Shown one piece after another: positions 45,827-55,504 of a stretch of DNA of 64,000 bases (positions are counted from its first letter, which is position 1; every line of letters starts with the position of its first letter). This DNA is from Actinomyces sp. (GTDB lineage Bacteria > Actinomycetota > Actinomycetes > Actinomycetales > Actinomycetaceae): NCBI GenBank assembly GCA_022649165.1, contig JALCNR010000002.1:248001-312000 (forward strand), read 5' to 3'. A model generated the notes under the pieces. It ran no database searches. It worked only from the letters and a program-made list of their open reading frames with translations, and was not told where the DNA came from. A program made the translations under genes and the position numbers.

Positions 45827-46461
45827 CGGCTGAGCGGGACGGCGGCGAGCGTCCCGTCCCCGCCCGTCGCCTGGAGGACGGCCGCCAGGTCGTCCACGGG
45901 GACGCGGACCTCCAACCGCGTGCCCGCGGTGGCGCCGAGGCCCCCCGAGGGGGCGTCCGCGCGCACCAGGGTCACGGCGTCGGAGACGAGCCGCGGCGCC
46001 GGATCCGCCTCCCGGGCGGGCGCTGCGCCGGGAGCGCCGGGGACGAACCACAGCTCCAGGGCGGCCCCGGGACCCGCCGAGTCCGGCAGCCCGCCTGAGA
46101 CGGTGACGACCAGCCGGCGATGATCCACGTCATCGCCGGCCGCCACGGCGGCGGCCGGGATCAGCTCCCCCGCGCCGAGGGACCGGGCAGCGACGTCGCC
46201 CGCGCCCAGCGACCCCTCGACGAGGTAGGCGTCGGACTCCGCACGCGCGCGCACGATCCGGGTGTTCGTCGCGTCCAGGGGCTCGCCGGCCGGGACCGCC
46301 CGGGTCGTCTGGTACAGGGGCGTGCCGCCCCGGGCCTGGGAGACCAGCGTCACGCATCCGAGCACGGACACGGCGATGAGCACGATCCCGACGACGAACC
46401 GCGGGTCCCTCCACGCCCCCCGCCTCCCCGGGACTCGCACCGCCCGCTTCATTGAGGTCAT
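45823..46461 (-). CDS. SAF-domain membrane protein (CpaB/RcpC-like)
   Basis: A 212-residue protein: basic N-terminus, one membrane segment (FVVGIVLIAVSVLGCVTLVSQ, about 22-42), then an external SAF domain starting YQTTRAVPAGEPLDATNTRIV and continuing to GAGDVAARSLGAGELIPAAAV. SAF domains occur in CpaB of Flp pili and in sialic-acid-type enzymes. With the CpaE-like gene it recalls part of a pilus platform. ATG 46461 lies exactly six bases after a -10, so the transcript is probably leaderless; ATG 46452 is the alternative. First gene of a three-gene operon. Confidence 0.8.
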   Translation of the reverse strand: MTSMKRAVRVPGRRGAWRDPRFVVGIVLIAVSVLGCVTLVSQARGGTPLYQTTRAVPAGEPLDATNTRIVRARAESDAYLVEGSLGAGDVAARSLGAGELIPAAAVAAGDDVDHRRLVVTVSGGLPDSAGPGAALELWFVPGAPGAAPAREADPAPRLVSDAVTLVRADAPSGGLGATAGTRLEVRVPVDDLAAVLQATGGDGTLAAVPLSR

Positions 46462-46467
46462 TGCCAC

Positions 46468-46496
46468 ATCATGCCGGATGTTCGGATGTCTGTGAA
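46468..46496 (-). promoter_or_regulatory. Promoter of the SAF/CpaE operon
   Basis: TTCACA (46491-46496), 17-bp spacer, CATGAT (46468-46473), then GTGGCA and the ATG. Spacing and hexamers are good, and the start codon lies where transcription should begin. The spacer holds ACATCCG twice. Confidence 0.6.
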
Positions 46497-46562
46497 CCCT
46501 GTCCACAGGCGTCCGTCACGGGAGGGCACTGACCGGACTTCTTCACATCGGACTCGTCCTCG

Positions 46563-46591
46563 ATGACGCAACCCGAATGAAGTGGCATGAT
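46563..46591 (+). promoter_or_regulatory. Promoter of the BldC-like gene
   Basis: ATGACG (46563-46568), 17-bp spacer, CATGAT (46586-46591), six bases, then ATG 46598. It mirrors the divergent promoter of the SAF gene, with the same -10 hexamer and the same distance to the start. Confidence 0.55.
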
Positions 46592-46597
46592 GTCTCC

Positions 46598-46810
46598 ATG
46601 AGTCCTCGATTCCTCACCCTCTCAGACGTCGCCGACACCCTGAACCTCTCGATGTCCGCTGCCCGTGCGCTGGTCAGCTCCGGGGAGCTCCCGGCCATCC
46701 AGGTCGGCGGGAAGCGCGTGTGGCGCATCGAGGACACCGCTCTGGAGAAGTACATCGAGGACCAGTACGCCGCCTCCCGCGAGCGCATCCGCACCCACGC
46801 CGCGGACTGA
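46598..46810 (+). CDS. Small MerR-type helix-turn-helix protein (BldC-like)
   Basis: A 70-residue DNA-binding protein. LTLSDVADTLNLSMSAARALVSSGELPAIQVGGKRVWRIEDTALEKYIE is a winged helix of the BldC/excisionase type (MerR superfamily without a ligand domain). ATG 46598 is favoured over 46577: the reading starts at MSPRFLTLSDVA and a promoter ends six bases before it. It is divergent from the SAF/CpaE operon, 136 bp away, which makes that operon a candidate target. No phage gene is nearby, so a developmental or global regulator is likelier than an excisionase. Confidence 0.85.
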   Translation: MSPRFLTLSDVADTLNLSMSAARALVSSGELPAIQVGGKRVWRIEDTALEKYIEDQYAASRERIRTHAAD

Positions 46811-46845
46811 CCCGACGGGATCCCCGGCGTCATCGCCGCTCGGGC

Positions 46846-47403
46846 TCAGCGCGGACCGGTGATCAGCCGCAGTCGGCGGATGCCGGATGTCGGCAGCGAG
46901 ATCACTTCGGCTGCGCCGCGGTCCCGCGTGTCCAGGCCGGAGGCGCCCGCGCGCGTCTCGATGTCGAGATGATCTGCGAAGACCGCGCGCACCGTTCCCT
47001 GGTGGATGCCGGCGTCGTGGTCGATGACGACCTCGGCCGCGTCCTCGGCGAGCTCCCGGAGGATGTGCCCGACCCCGACGGCGTGCCTGACGGAGGACTC
47101 GTCGACGGCGCTTGCCCCGAGCGGCCACACCGCCGCCACCGCGGTCAGCGGGATCAGCGAGTCCCCGCCCGGCGTGGCCAGCAGGACCCACGTGCGCGCG
47201 ACGTCCTTCACCCGCCCCGACAGGCGCCCGCCCCCGCGCACGAGCACGGTGAGCCGCTCACCCGAGCGGGCCAGCAGCCGTGCGGCCAGGCTGACGCCGG
47301 CGCGCTCGGCGTCGGTGAGCTCCCCGACCAGCGCCTCCTCCAGCATCCGCCGTTCGGCGTCGAAGCGCCCCTCGAGGTCCGCGAGGTAGAGGTCCAGGTC
47401 CAC
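46846..47403 (-). CDS. Uncharacterised actinobacterial protein with an LSm-like beta region
   Basis: A 185-residue soluble protein. The first 35 residues (LDLYLADLEGRFDAERRMLEEALVGEL) are helical. The middle, GERLTVLVRGGGRLSGRVKDVARTWVLLATPGGDSLIPLTAVAAVWPLG, looks like a small barrel of the LSm type. VDHDAGIHQGTVRAVFADHLDIET repeats the beta pattern near residue 135. I do not recognise a named family with certainty. The GTG start has only a partial ribosome site. It converges on the BldC-like gene and is divergent from the LysM gene. Confidence 0.6.
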   Translation of the reverse strand: MDLDLYLADLEGRFDAERRMLEEALVGELTDAERAGVSLAARLLARSGERLTVLVRGGGRLSGRVKDVARTWVLLATPGGDSLIPLTAVAAVWPLGASAVDESSVRHAVGVGHILRELAEDAAEVVIDHDAGIHQGTVRAVFADHLDIETRAGASGLDTRDRGAAEVISLPTSGIRRLRLITGPR

Positions 47404-47479
47404 AGCCTCAGTCTCACACAGACGGCGATGAACCGGACGCGCTTGACATCGCGGATCACGCACTGCGACACTCATGGCA

Positions 47480-47507
47480 TTCAACTGATATGAACTGAAT
47501 CTAATTC
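47480..47507 (+). promoter_or_regulatory. Promoter candidate of the LysM gene with a direct repeat
   Basis: TTCAAC (47480-47485), 16 bp, TAATTC (47502-47507) in an AT-rich patch. AACTGA occurs twice with a 10-bp period between the hexamers (47483-47488, 47493-47498), the spacing of tandem response-regulator half-sites. Confidence 0.3.
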
Positions 47508-47526
47508 GCACGCAGAGGAGCGCATG

Positions 47527-48288
47527 ATGTCGTCGACGTCGTCGTTTGACCGTCTCGCCGAGATCGCCGGATGGGTGCTCGGGCCTCCGTCTCTGGCCGT
47601 CCTCGCAGTGGCCGCGGCGACACTCCTCGACCCGCGGTCCGGCCATCCCGCCGAGCACAGTGTGGCCGGCATGACCGCCCTGCTCGCGGCCGTGATCCTG
47701 GCCTGGGGCCTCCTCTCGATGGTGGCCGCCCGCCTGGCCCTGCTCCCCGTCCTCCCGCGGATCGCCCGGCGCGCTCTCGCCAGGTCGGTGGAGCGTCTGG
47801 GCACCGGGCAGGCGAGGCGGACGCTCGCCCGGCACGGCAGCGCGGTCGCTCTGGGCGCCGGGCTCGCCGTCGGGTCGTTGGCGCCGGCGGCGCTGGCCTC
47901 TCCCGCGCCTCCTCCCGACGACCTCTCCTGGGGCGCGCAGGCGCCGGCGGAGGCGTCCGCCGTGTCCGGTGACGCTGCTCTCCCCGGGGACCCGGGGCCC
48001 ACCGGCCCACTTCGGCGGGCGGCAGACGCCCTCGTCGCCCGCGAGGCGCCCGCACGGGCGGTCGATCGGGACGATCCGCCGCCTCTCCCCGCGCCCGCCA
48101 CACATCTGGTGGTCCCGGGCGAGAGCCTGTGGTCGATCGCCGCCGACCTGGTGGCGCCCTCAGCCGGAGACGCCGGGATCGCCCAATTGTGGCCCGCGAT
48201 CCACGCCGCCAACGCGGACTTGATCGGGGAGGATCCGAGCCTCATCCGGCCCGGGCAGGTCCTCGTCATCCCGCAGGCCCGCCCATGA
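47527..48288 (+). CDS. Membrane protein with an extracellular LysM domain
   Basis: A 253-residue protein. Two N-terminal membrane segments (GPPSLAVLAVAAATLL and ALLAAVILAWGLLSMVAA) are followed by a third (VALGAGLAVGSLAPAALA), then an external Pro-rich linker, then a LysM domain at the extreme C-terminus: LVVPGESLWSIAADL, LWPAIHAANADLIGEDPSLIRPGQVLVIP. LysM binds peptidoglycan glycan strands, so the protein should tether the membrane to the wall. The second of two adjacent ATGs (47527) has GAGGAG six bases upstream. Its stop overlaps the next gene (ATGA). Confidence 0.85.
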   Translation: MSSTSSFDRLAEIAGWVLGPPSLAVLAVAAATLLDPRSGHPAEHSVAGMTALLAAVILAWGLLSMVAARLALLPVLPRIARRALARSVERLGTGQARRTLARHGSAVALGAGLAVGSLAPAALASPAPPPDDLSWGAQAPAEASAVSGDAALPGDPGPTGPLRRAADALVAREAPARAVDRDDPPPLPAPATHLVVPGESLWSIAADLVAPSAGDAGIAQLWPAIHAANADLIGEDPSLIRPGQVLVIPQARP

Positions 48289-48791
48289 ACGGCGCGGCCG
48301 CCCGCGCCCTCGCCCGTCCGGGGGATGCCTGCGTGCGCTGGGATATGCGGCGCGACATGGACCCGGATGAGGTCCTCGATGTCGAGGAGCGGCTCCAGCG
48401 CGATCCCGCCCGGCCTCCGGAGGTCGCCTCCCTGCCCGACCCCCGTCAGTGGGCCTCGGGCCTGGCCCAGGGGGTCATGGAGATCCTTCAGGGCCTGCGC
48501 CCCCTCACCCAGCTACGCCGCTGGGTGGTCCCCGCCCTCTACGAGGAACTCGAGGCGGCCCGCGGGCGTGCCGCGCCCGCCACCGGGTCCGGCAACGCCG
48601 CCCCCGGGTCCGGGCCTCCCACCCGCGTGGCTCCGGCCTGCAGAGCCCAGTCGGCGCATGCGTGGCCGGTGCGCGAGGGCGTTGTCGAGGTCTGCGTCAC
48701 GGTGCGCGTCGGCGCGCGCACGCGGGCCGTGGCGATGCGGCTCGAGGATTTCCGCGGCCGCTGGCTGGCGACCGCTCTCGATGTCGGATGA
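48285..48791 (+). CDS. Rv3235-family protein
   Basis: A 168-residue soluble protein. ASGLAQGVMEILQGLRPLTQLRRWVVPALYEEL (about residues 63-95) and the C-terminal beta segment GVVEVCVTVRVGARTRAVAMRLEDFRGRWLATALDVG match the conserved actinobacterial family named after mycobacterial Rv3235, encoded beside secA. Function is unknown. It starts within the LysM gene stop, so both proteins are made from one message. It converges on secA with 20 bp between the stop codons. Confidence 0.78.
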   Translation: MNGAAARALARPGDACVRWDMRRDMDPDEVLDVEERLQRDPARPPEVASLPDPRQWASGLAQGVMEILQGLRPLTQLRRWVVPALYEELEAARGRAAPATGSGNAAPGSGPPTRVAPACRAQSAHAWPVREGVVEVCVTVRVGARTRAVAMRLEDFRGRWLATALDVG

Positions 48792-48793
48792 GG

Positions 48794-48811
48794 TGAGGCG
48801 GGGCCGCCGCC

Positions 48812-48814
<3 letters not shown>
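48794..48814. terminator. Hairpin between the Rv3235-family gene and secA
   Basis: An 8-bp stem TGAGGCGG/CCGCCTCA with a 5-nt loop; its right arm includes the secA stop codon. Likely a shared terminator of the converging genes. Confidence 0.5.
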
Positions 48815-51694
<2,880 letters not shown>

Positions 51695-51760
51695 CGCTGC
51701 TCCTGAACGTCGGGGCCGGGGCGTCGCCCCGGGCGCGCACCGGGGGCGCGCGCACCGCCC

Positions 51761-51766
51761 AGTGTA
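51761..51766 (-). promoter_or_regulatory. -10 candidate for secA
   Basis: TACACT on the minus strand, about 67 bases before the secA start and after the hpf hairpin. This would give secA a promoter of its own. No clear -35. Confidence 0.35.
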
Positions 51767-51866
51767 CGGAAGATGGCCCCGCAGCCGCGACCGGCGGGAG
51801 AGGTGCGGCCGGCCCATTCGCAGCCCGCGCCGGCGCCGACGAGGGCGATCCCTGCTCGATGGTCCC

Positions 51867-51914
51867 GGCTCTCCGCCGAGTGGACGCGGGCCCGCGTCCA
51901 CTCGGCGGAGAGCC
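51867..51914 (-). terminator. Perfect 48-bp palindrome after hpf
   Basis: Two 24-bp arms (51867-51890 and 51891-51914) are exact reverse complements with no spacer. GTCCC just outside the left arm pairs with GGGAC beyond a 3-nt bulge on the right. It begins 30 bp after the hpf stop. As RNA it forms a very stable hairpin, so termination of hpf is the probable role; no U-tract follows. Confidence 0.7.
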
Positions 51915-51944
51915 GTCGGGACGGTCGACCGTCCCTGACGACGC

Positions 51945-52598
51945 TCAGGCGGAGATCTTCGTGTTCAGCCTGATGACGCCGTAGGTCCAGCCGTGACGGC
52001 GGTAGACGGCGCAGGGCTGCCTCGTCTCCTTGTCGACGAAGAGGAAGAAGGGGTGGCCGACCAGTTCCATCTGGTACAGGGCGTCGTCCACGCTCATCGG
52101 TTCGGCCTCATGGACCTTCTGCCGGACCACCACCGGGGAGTCCCCGAGCTGTTCCTCGCGGGCCTCCCCCGGCCTGAGGTCCTGGGCGCTCCTGAGCGGA
52201 GGCTCGGCGGGCGGCTCCGGGGGCGCCGGCTCCTCGAGGCCGGCGAGGCCCTCGGGCACGGCATCCTCCACGATGTCGGCCGGGAGGCGCCGCCGATGGT
52301 CCTTGGCGCGGTCGCGCGCCCGGCGCAGCCGCTCGAAGAGCTTGTCCACCGCGATGTCGACCGCCGCGTAGCGGTCCCCGGACGCAGCCTCGGCGCGGAT
52401 CACGGGTCCCTTGCCGAAGACGGTGATCTCGATCCGCTCGGCGGTGTCGGCCTGCCGGGGGTTGCGCTCGTGGGTCAGCTCGACGTCCGCGCGCTGTGCC
52501 CGCGGGTAGAACTGCGTGGTCTTCGAGACCTTCTCCTCGACGTAGTCCCGGAAATTCGGGTGGATCTCGGCGTTGCGTCCGACGACGGTGATGTCCAT
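51945..52598 (-). CDS. hpf: Long-form ribosome hibernation promoting factor
   Basis: Ribosome-binding protein that dimerises and silences 70S ribosomes under stress, 217 residues. The N-terminal domain [26 protein letters not shown] to about residue 105 binds the 30S subunit. A linker of about 50 residues rich in Pro/Glu follows. The C-terminal dimerisation domain, [36 protein letters not shown], then [13 protein letters not shown], is the long-HPF signature. GGAGG lies before the ATG. A promoter lies about 160 bp upstream with a structured leader between. Confidence 0.94.
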   Translation of the reverse strand: MDITVVGRNAEIHPNFRDYVEEKVSKTTQFYPRAQRADVELTHERNPRQADTAERIEITVFGKGPVIRAEAASGDRYAAVDIAVDKLFERLRRARDRAKDHRRRLPADIVEDAVPEGLAGLEEPAPPEPPAEPPLRSAQDLRPGEAREEQLGDSPVVVRQKVHEAEPMSVDDALYQMELVGHPFFLFVDKETRQPCAVYRRHGWTYGVIRLNTKISA

Positions 52599-52756
52599 GT
52601 TGTCCTCCAGGGGAACTTCTGCGGGACCTGGCCCGCACGACCGATGTCCGGGCGCCTCATCGCCCCGGACCGTGAGCGTGGCTACCACCCCCCTGTGTCG
52701 ACGCAGTTCACGCGGCTTTTCTTCGGCGCGTGACCCGTCTGTTGTCTCATCTGCCC

Positions 52757-52786
52757 ATGGTACGACAACATCGTGACGCAGGTCAT
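52757..52786 (-). promoter_or_regulatory. Promoter candidate for hpf
   Basis: Minus strand ATGACC (52781-52786), 18 bp, TACCAT (52757-52762). The resulting leader is about 150 nt and contains two hairpins: a 7-bp GTCCGGG/CCCGGAC stem and a 6-bp TGCGGG/CCCGCA stem, the latter close to the ribosome site. Confidence 0.45.
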
Positions 52787-52830
52787 ACGAAAGGGGGTGC
52801 CCACGCGGCGGGCCTCGGACGGCGCCCGGC

Positions 52831-53568
52831 TCACCCCGCCCTCGGTCCCGCTCGGCACAGGGCCGCCGCCGCCACGGTCCCCGTCCCGCACACCCGGGCG
52901 AGCTCGCGCAGGGTCGCCCCCGTCGTGATGACGTCGTCGACCAAGACCACCGCGACACCCGGCGGGACGTCGGCGGCGGAGGCCATCGACCCGGCGCGCC
53001 CCGACCGCCGTTCCTCCGCGGAGCGCCCGGACTGGGAGGGCGCCCCCGCCCTCAGCCGGACGCAGGAGATCACCCGGACCCGCAGGCCCGTGCTCCGCGC
53101 CAGTGCGGACCCGACGCCCCGGGCCACGTCGGGCGCCACCATCTGGCCGCGGAAACGCCGTCTCCACCCTGAGGGCGCCGGCACCACCCAGATGTCCTCG
53201 GCCTCGCCGCGCGCGCCGCCCACCAGCCCGGAGGCGGCGACGCCCTCGCCCAGGGCCCGGCCGGCGCGTTCCAGGAAACCGGCGAGCCCGACGCGCTCCC
53301 CGTGCTTGGCGGCCAGGACGATCCGGCGCAGGCGGCCCTCGTACTCCCCGAGGGTCCACACACCCAGGTCGGGGCCCGGCGGGGAGGTCTCGAGGACATG
53401 CCAGTCGGGCTCCGTCCCATCGGCCAACCGCGCGCACGCCGGGCACAGCACGGTGTCCCAGATCCCGCAGCCGACGCACTGGACCGGCAGGAGGGCGTCG
53501 AGGAGGCGCGCGGCGAACCCGGACGGGCCTCCCGCCCCGTTCGCTCCCCGCACGCCCATGATCTCCAT
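52831..53568 (-). CDS. ComF-family phosphoribosyltransferase-like protein
   Basis: A 245-residue cytosolic protein. An N-terminal zinc ribbon CVGCGIWDTVLCPAC (about 31-45) precedes a phosphoribosyltransferase fold ending in the PRPP loop VVLVDDVITTGATLRE (about 211-226). ComF proteins help internalise or process single-stranded DNA in competent bacteria; in actinobacteria without known competence the role is unclear. The start is uncertain between ATG 53568 and 53559. It sits between lpqB and hpf, a conserved position. The middle contains an unusually Arg/Ser-rich insertion (about 175-200). Confidence 0.82.
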   Translation of the reverse strand: MEIMGVRGANGAGGPSGFAARLLDALLPVQCVGCGIWDTVLCPACARLADGTEPDWHVLETSPPGPDLGVWTLGEYEGRLRRIVLAAKHGERVGLAGFLERAGRALGEGVAASGLVGGARGEAEDIWVVPAPSGWRRRFRGQMVAPDVARGVGSALARSTGLRVRVISCVRLRAGAPSQSGRSAEERRSGRAGSMASAADVPPGVAVVLVDDVITTGATLRELARVCGTGTVAAAALCRAGPRAG

Positions 53569-53680
53569 GGCACCCGGCGGCTCGCCGGCCGTCGAGCCGC
53601 CACCGGCCCGGTTGTGGACACGGCGCGGCTCCGGGGGACCGCTGTGGACGGCTCCGGGCACGTGCGAGGCCGGTGGGACG

Positions 53681-55504
53681 TCAGCCCGGATAGCGCAGGC
53701 CTGCGAGATCGCCGCCGACCGACTGCCACACCGACCCCGACCGGGCATAGACCTGCCCGTCGGACGTCGTGACATACACGTTGGTCGAGGCCGCTCCGCC
53801 CGTGAGCCGTTCCGCCTTCCCCGAGGGGAAGGCCAGCGTCGTGAGGAAGCCCCCCAGGGGGACGGTCGCCAGCTCCGACGCGCTCGCGGATCCCCCGCCG
53901 GCCCCGCCACCGAAACCGCCTCCCGCCGCGGGCCCCGCGCCCGACGACGCCCCGGCGTCTCGGAGCGCGACCACGGTGGTCCGCCCGGCCCAGGACACGT
54001 CGGCGACGCCCACCGACAGGCCGGAGACCGCCACCGGGGTGCCCACGCTCGTTGGCTTGCCCGCCGCGTCGCGGCCGATCGCCGCCACCCACACGCTGCG
54101 CGTCCCTCCCGACACGCGCAGCATCGCCAGCCGCGCGCCATCGGGTGACACGCGCAGGGCTTCCACGGCCGAGGAGTCTCTGAACGGGGCGTCCAGGGTG
54201 AGGTCCTCCCCGTCGTCCCCCGCGACCAGGATCGCGCCGCCCGCCGCCGACGACGCGGTCCACACCCATCCCCACCGGTCCACCGACGGCGCCGTCGGCG
54301 ACTCGACCGCGTGGTCCGTGCGGGCTCCGCTGGTCCCCGAGAGCACAGCCAGCCCGTCGGCGTTCAGCCAGGCGATCGTCGAGCCGGAGATCGGGGCGAT
54401 CGCCGGATCGCGGGGGTTCTCGCCCAACTCGCCCCGAGGCACGACCGTCTGCGCGACCGAGGTCCCCGTCACGCGCACCAGGCCGTCCTCGCTGAGCGCG
54501 ACGGCGGAGTCCAGGGCGTACTCCGGGCCGGCCGGCAGGTCGTCGACGTCGATGCCGGTCCCCGAGACGGACAGGTCGACGGTCGACACGGTGGACGCCT
54601 GCGTGAGCGTGGCCTGGATCTGCCAGGCGAGGAGCCGCTCGGCGGCATCGTCCGCGGGGAACGTCGCCGACAGGTCGACATGGGCGACGTGGTCGGTGAT
54701 GGCCACGCCCTGCGACGGAAGGGTCGCGCCCTCGGGGATGGCCGAGGACACGGCCGGAGCGATCTCCTCCGAGGGGCCGCCCAGCAGACCGACGAGCAGA
54801 TACGTGGCCAGCCGCCGCGCCGGGTACCACCGCGGATCCGCCACCAGGGCGTCACCCGTCGTCGAGGGGAAGTACAGGTCGGCCTGCTGGTAGGCGCTGG
54901 TGAACGACGTCTCCGACAGCACGACGCCGTCGTCCAGCGCATTGATGCGCCACTCGCCGTCCTCCGCGGTGAGGGCGAACTCGTGGACGATCCGCGCGTC
55001 CGCGTCGGCGCGCGTGAGGATCCCCTGGTCGTCGACGGTGGCCACGGCGGCGGCCGTCAACGTGACGGTCAGTGCCGCCCCGGGGGTCGCCTCCGGAGCG
55101 GACGTCGACTCGCCGTCCCCTTCGCCTCCGTCGGGGTCCGCGTCCCCTCCCCCGCTGAACGAGGGCGATGTGTCGGTGGCGTAGACCTGGACGAGCGTCT
55201 CCGGATGCCAGGAGCGCGAGGCGGCGTCCGTGAGGAACTGGCGGGCCGTCGCGAAGTCGTCGGTGGTGCCGGCCGCGCAGGCCAGGAGGAAGTCCTTGAC
55301 CAGAGCCTGTGGACTGGAGCCCTTCGCCGGTCCGTCCGCCGACAGGTCCAGCGGATCCGACGTGGGCACGGAGACGTCGAAGGGCTGGGGCGAGCCGGAG
55401 TCCGGCAGTGCCGAGCAGCCGGCCAGTCCCAGGGCCAGCGCCGCGGAGATCCCCATGGCGGCCAGTGCTCCCGGCAGGCGGCGCTGTCCTTGTCCCTGCT
55501 TCAT
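53681..55504 (-). CDS. lpqB: Lipoprotein LpqB
   Basis: MtrAB-associated lipoprotein, 607 residues. The lipobox LGLAGC places the lipidated Cys at residue 30. A GerMN-like domain spans the middle (TRRLATYLLVGLLGGPSEEIAPAVSSAIPEGATL near 215-250), followed by the LpqB beta-propeller domain. Two Gly-rich inserts, one near residue 130 (SFSGGGDADPDGG) and one near 530, are longer than usual. LpqB interacts with the MtrB sensor and modulates MtrA output in mycobacteria and streptomycetes. The ATG overlaps the mtrB stop (ATGA). Confidence 0.93.
   Translation of the reverse strand: MKQGQGQRRLPGALAAMGISAALALGLAGCSALPDSGSPQPFDVSVPTSDPLDLSADGPAKGSSPQALVKDFLLACAAGTTDDFATARQFLTDAASRSWHPETLVQVYATDTSPSFSGGGDADPDGGEGDGESTSAPEATPGAALTVTLTAAAVATVDDQGILTRADADARIVHEFALTAEDGEWRINALDDGVVLSETSFTSAYQQADLYFPSTTGDALVADPRWYPARRLATYLLVGLLGGPSEEIAPAVSSAIPEGATLPSQGVAITDHVAHVDLSATFPADDAAERLLAWQIQATLTQASTVSTVDLSVSGTGIDVDDLPAGPEYALDSAVALSEDGLVRVTGTSVAQTVVPRGELGENPRDPAIAPISGSTIAWLNADGLAVLSGTSGARTDHAVESPTAPSVDRWGWVWTASSAAGGAILVAGDDGEDLTLDAPFRDSSAVEALRVSPDGARLAMLRVSGGTRSVWVAAIGRDAAGKPTSVGTPVAVSGLSVGVADVSWAGRTTVVALRDAGASSGAGPAAGGGFGGGAGGGSASASELATVPLGGFLTTLAFPSGKAERLTGGAASTNVYVTTSDGQVYARSGSVWQSVGGDLAGLRYPG

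Noticed and set aside
44507-46461. A Flp/Tad pilus locus
   Set aside because: Only CpaE- and CpaB-like genes are present; pilin, CpaF, TadB/C and prepilin peptidase are missing.
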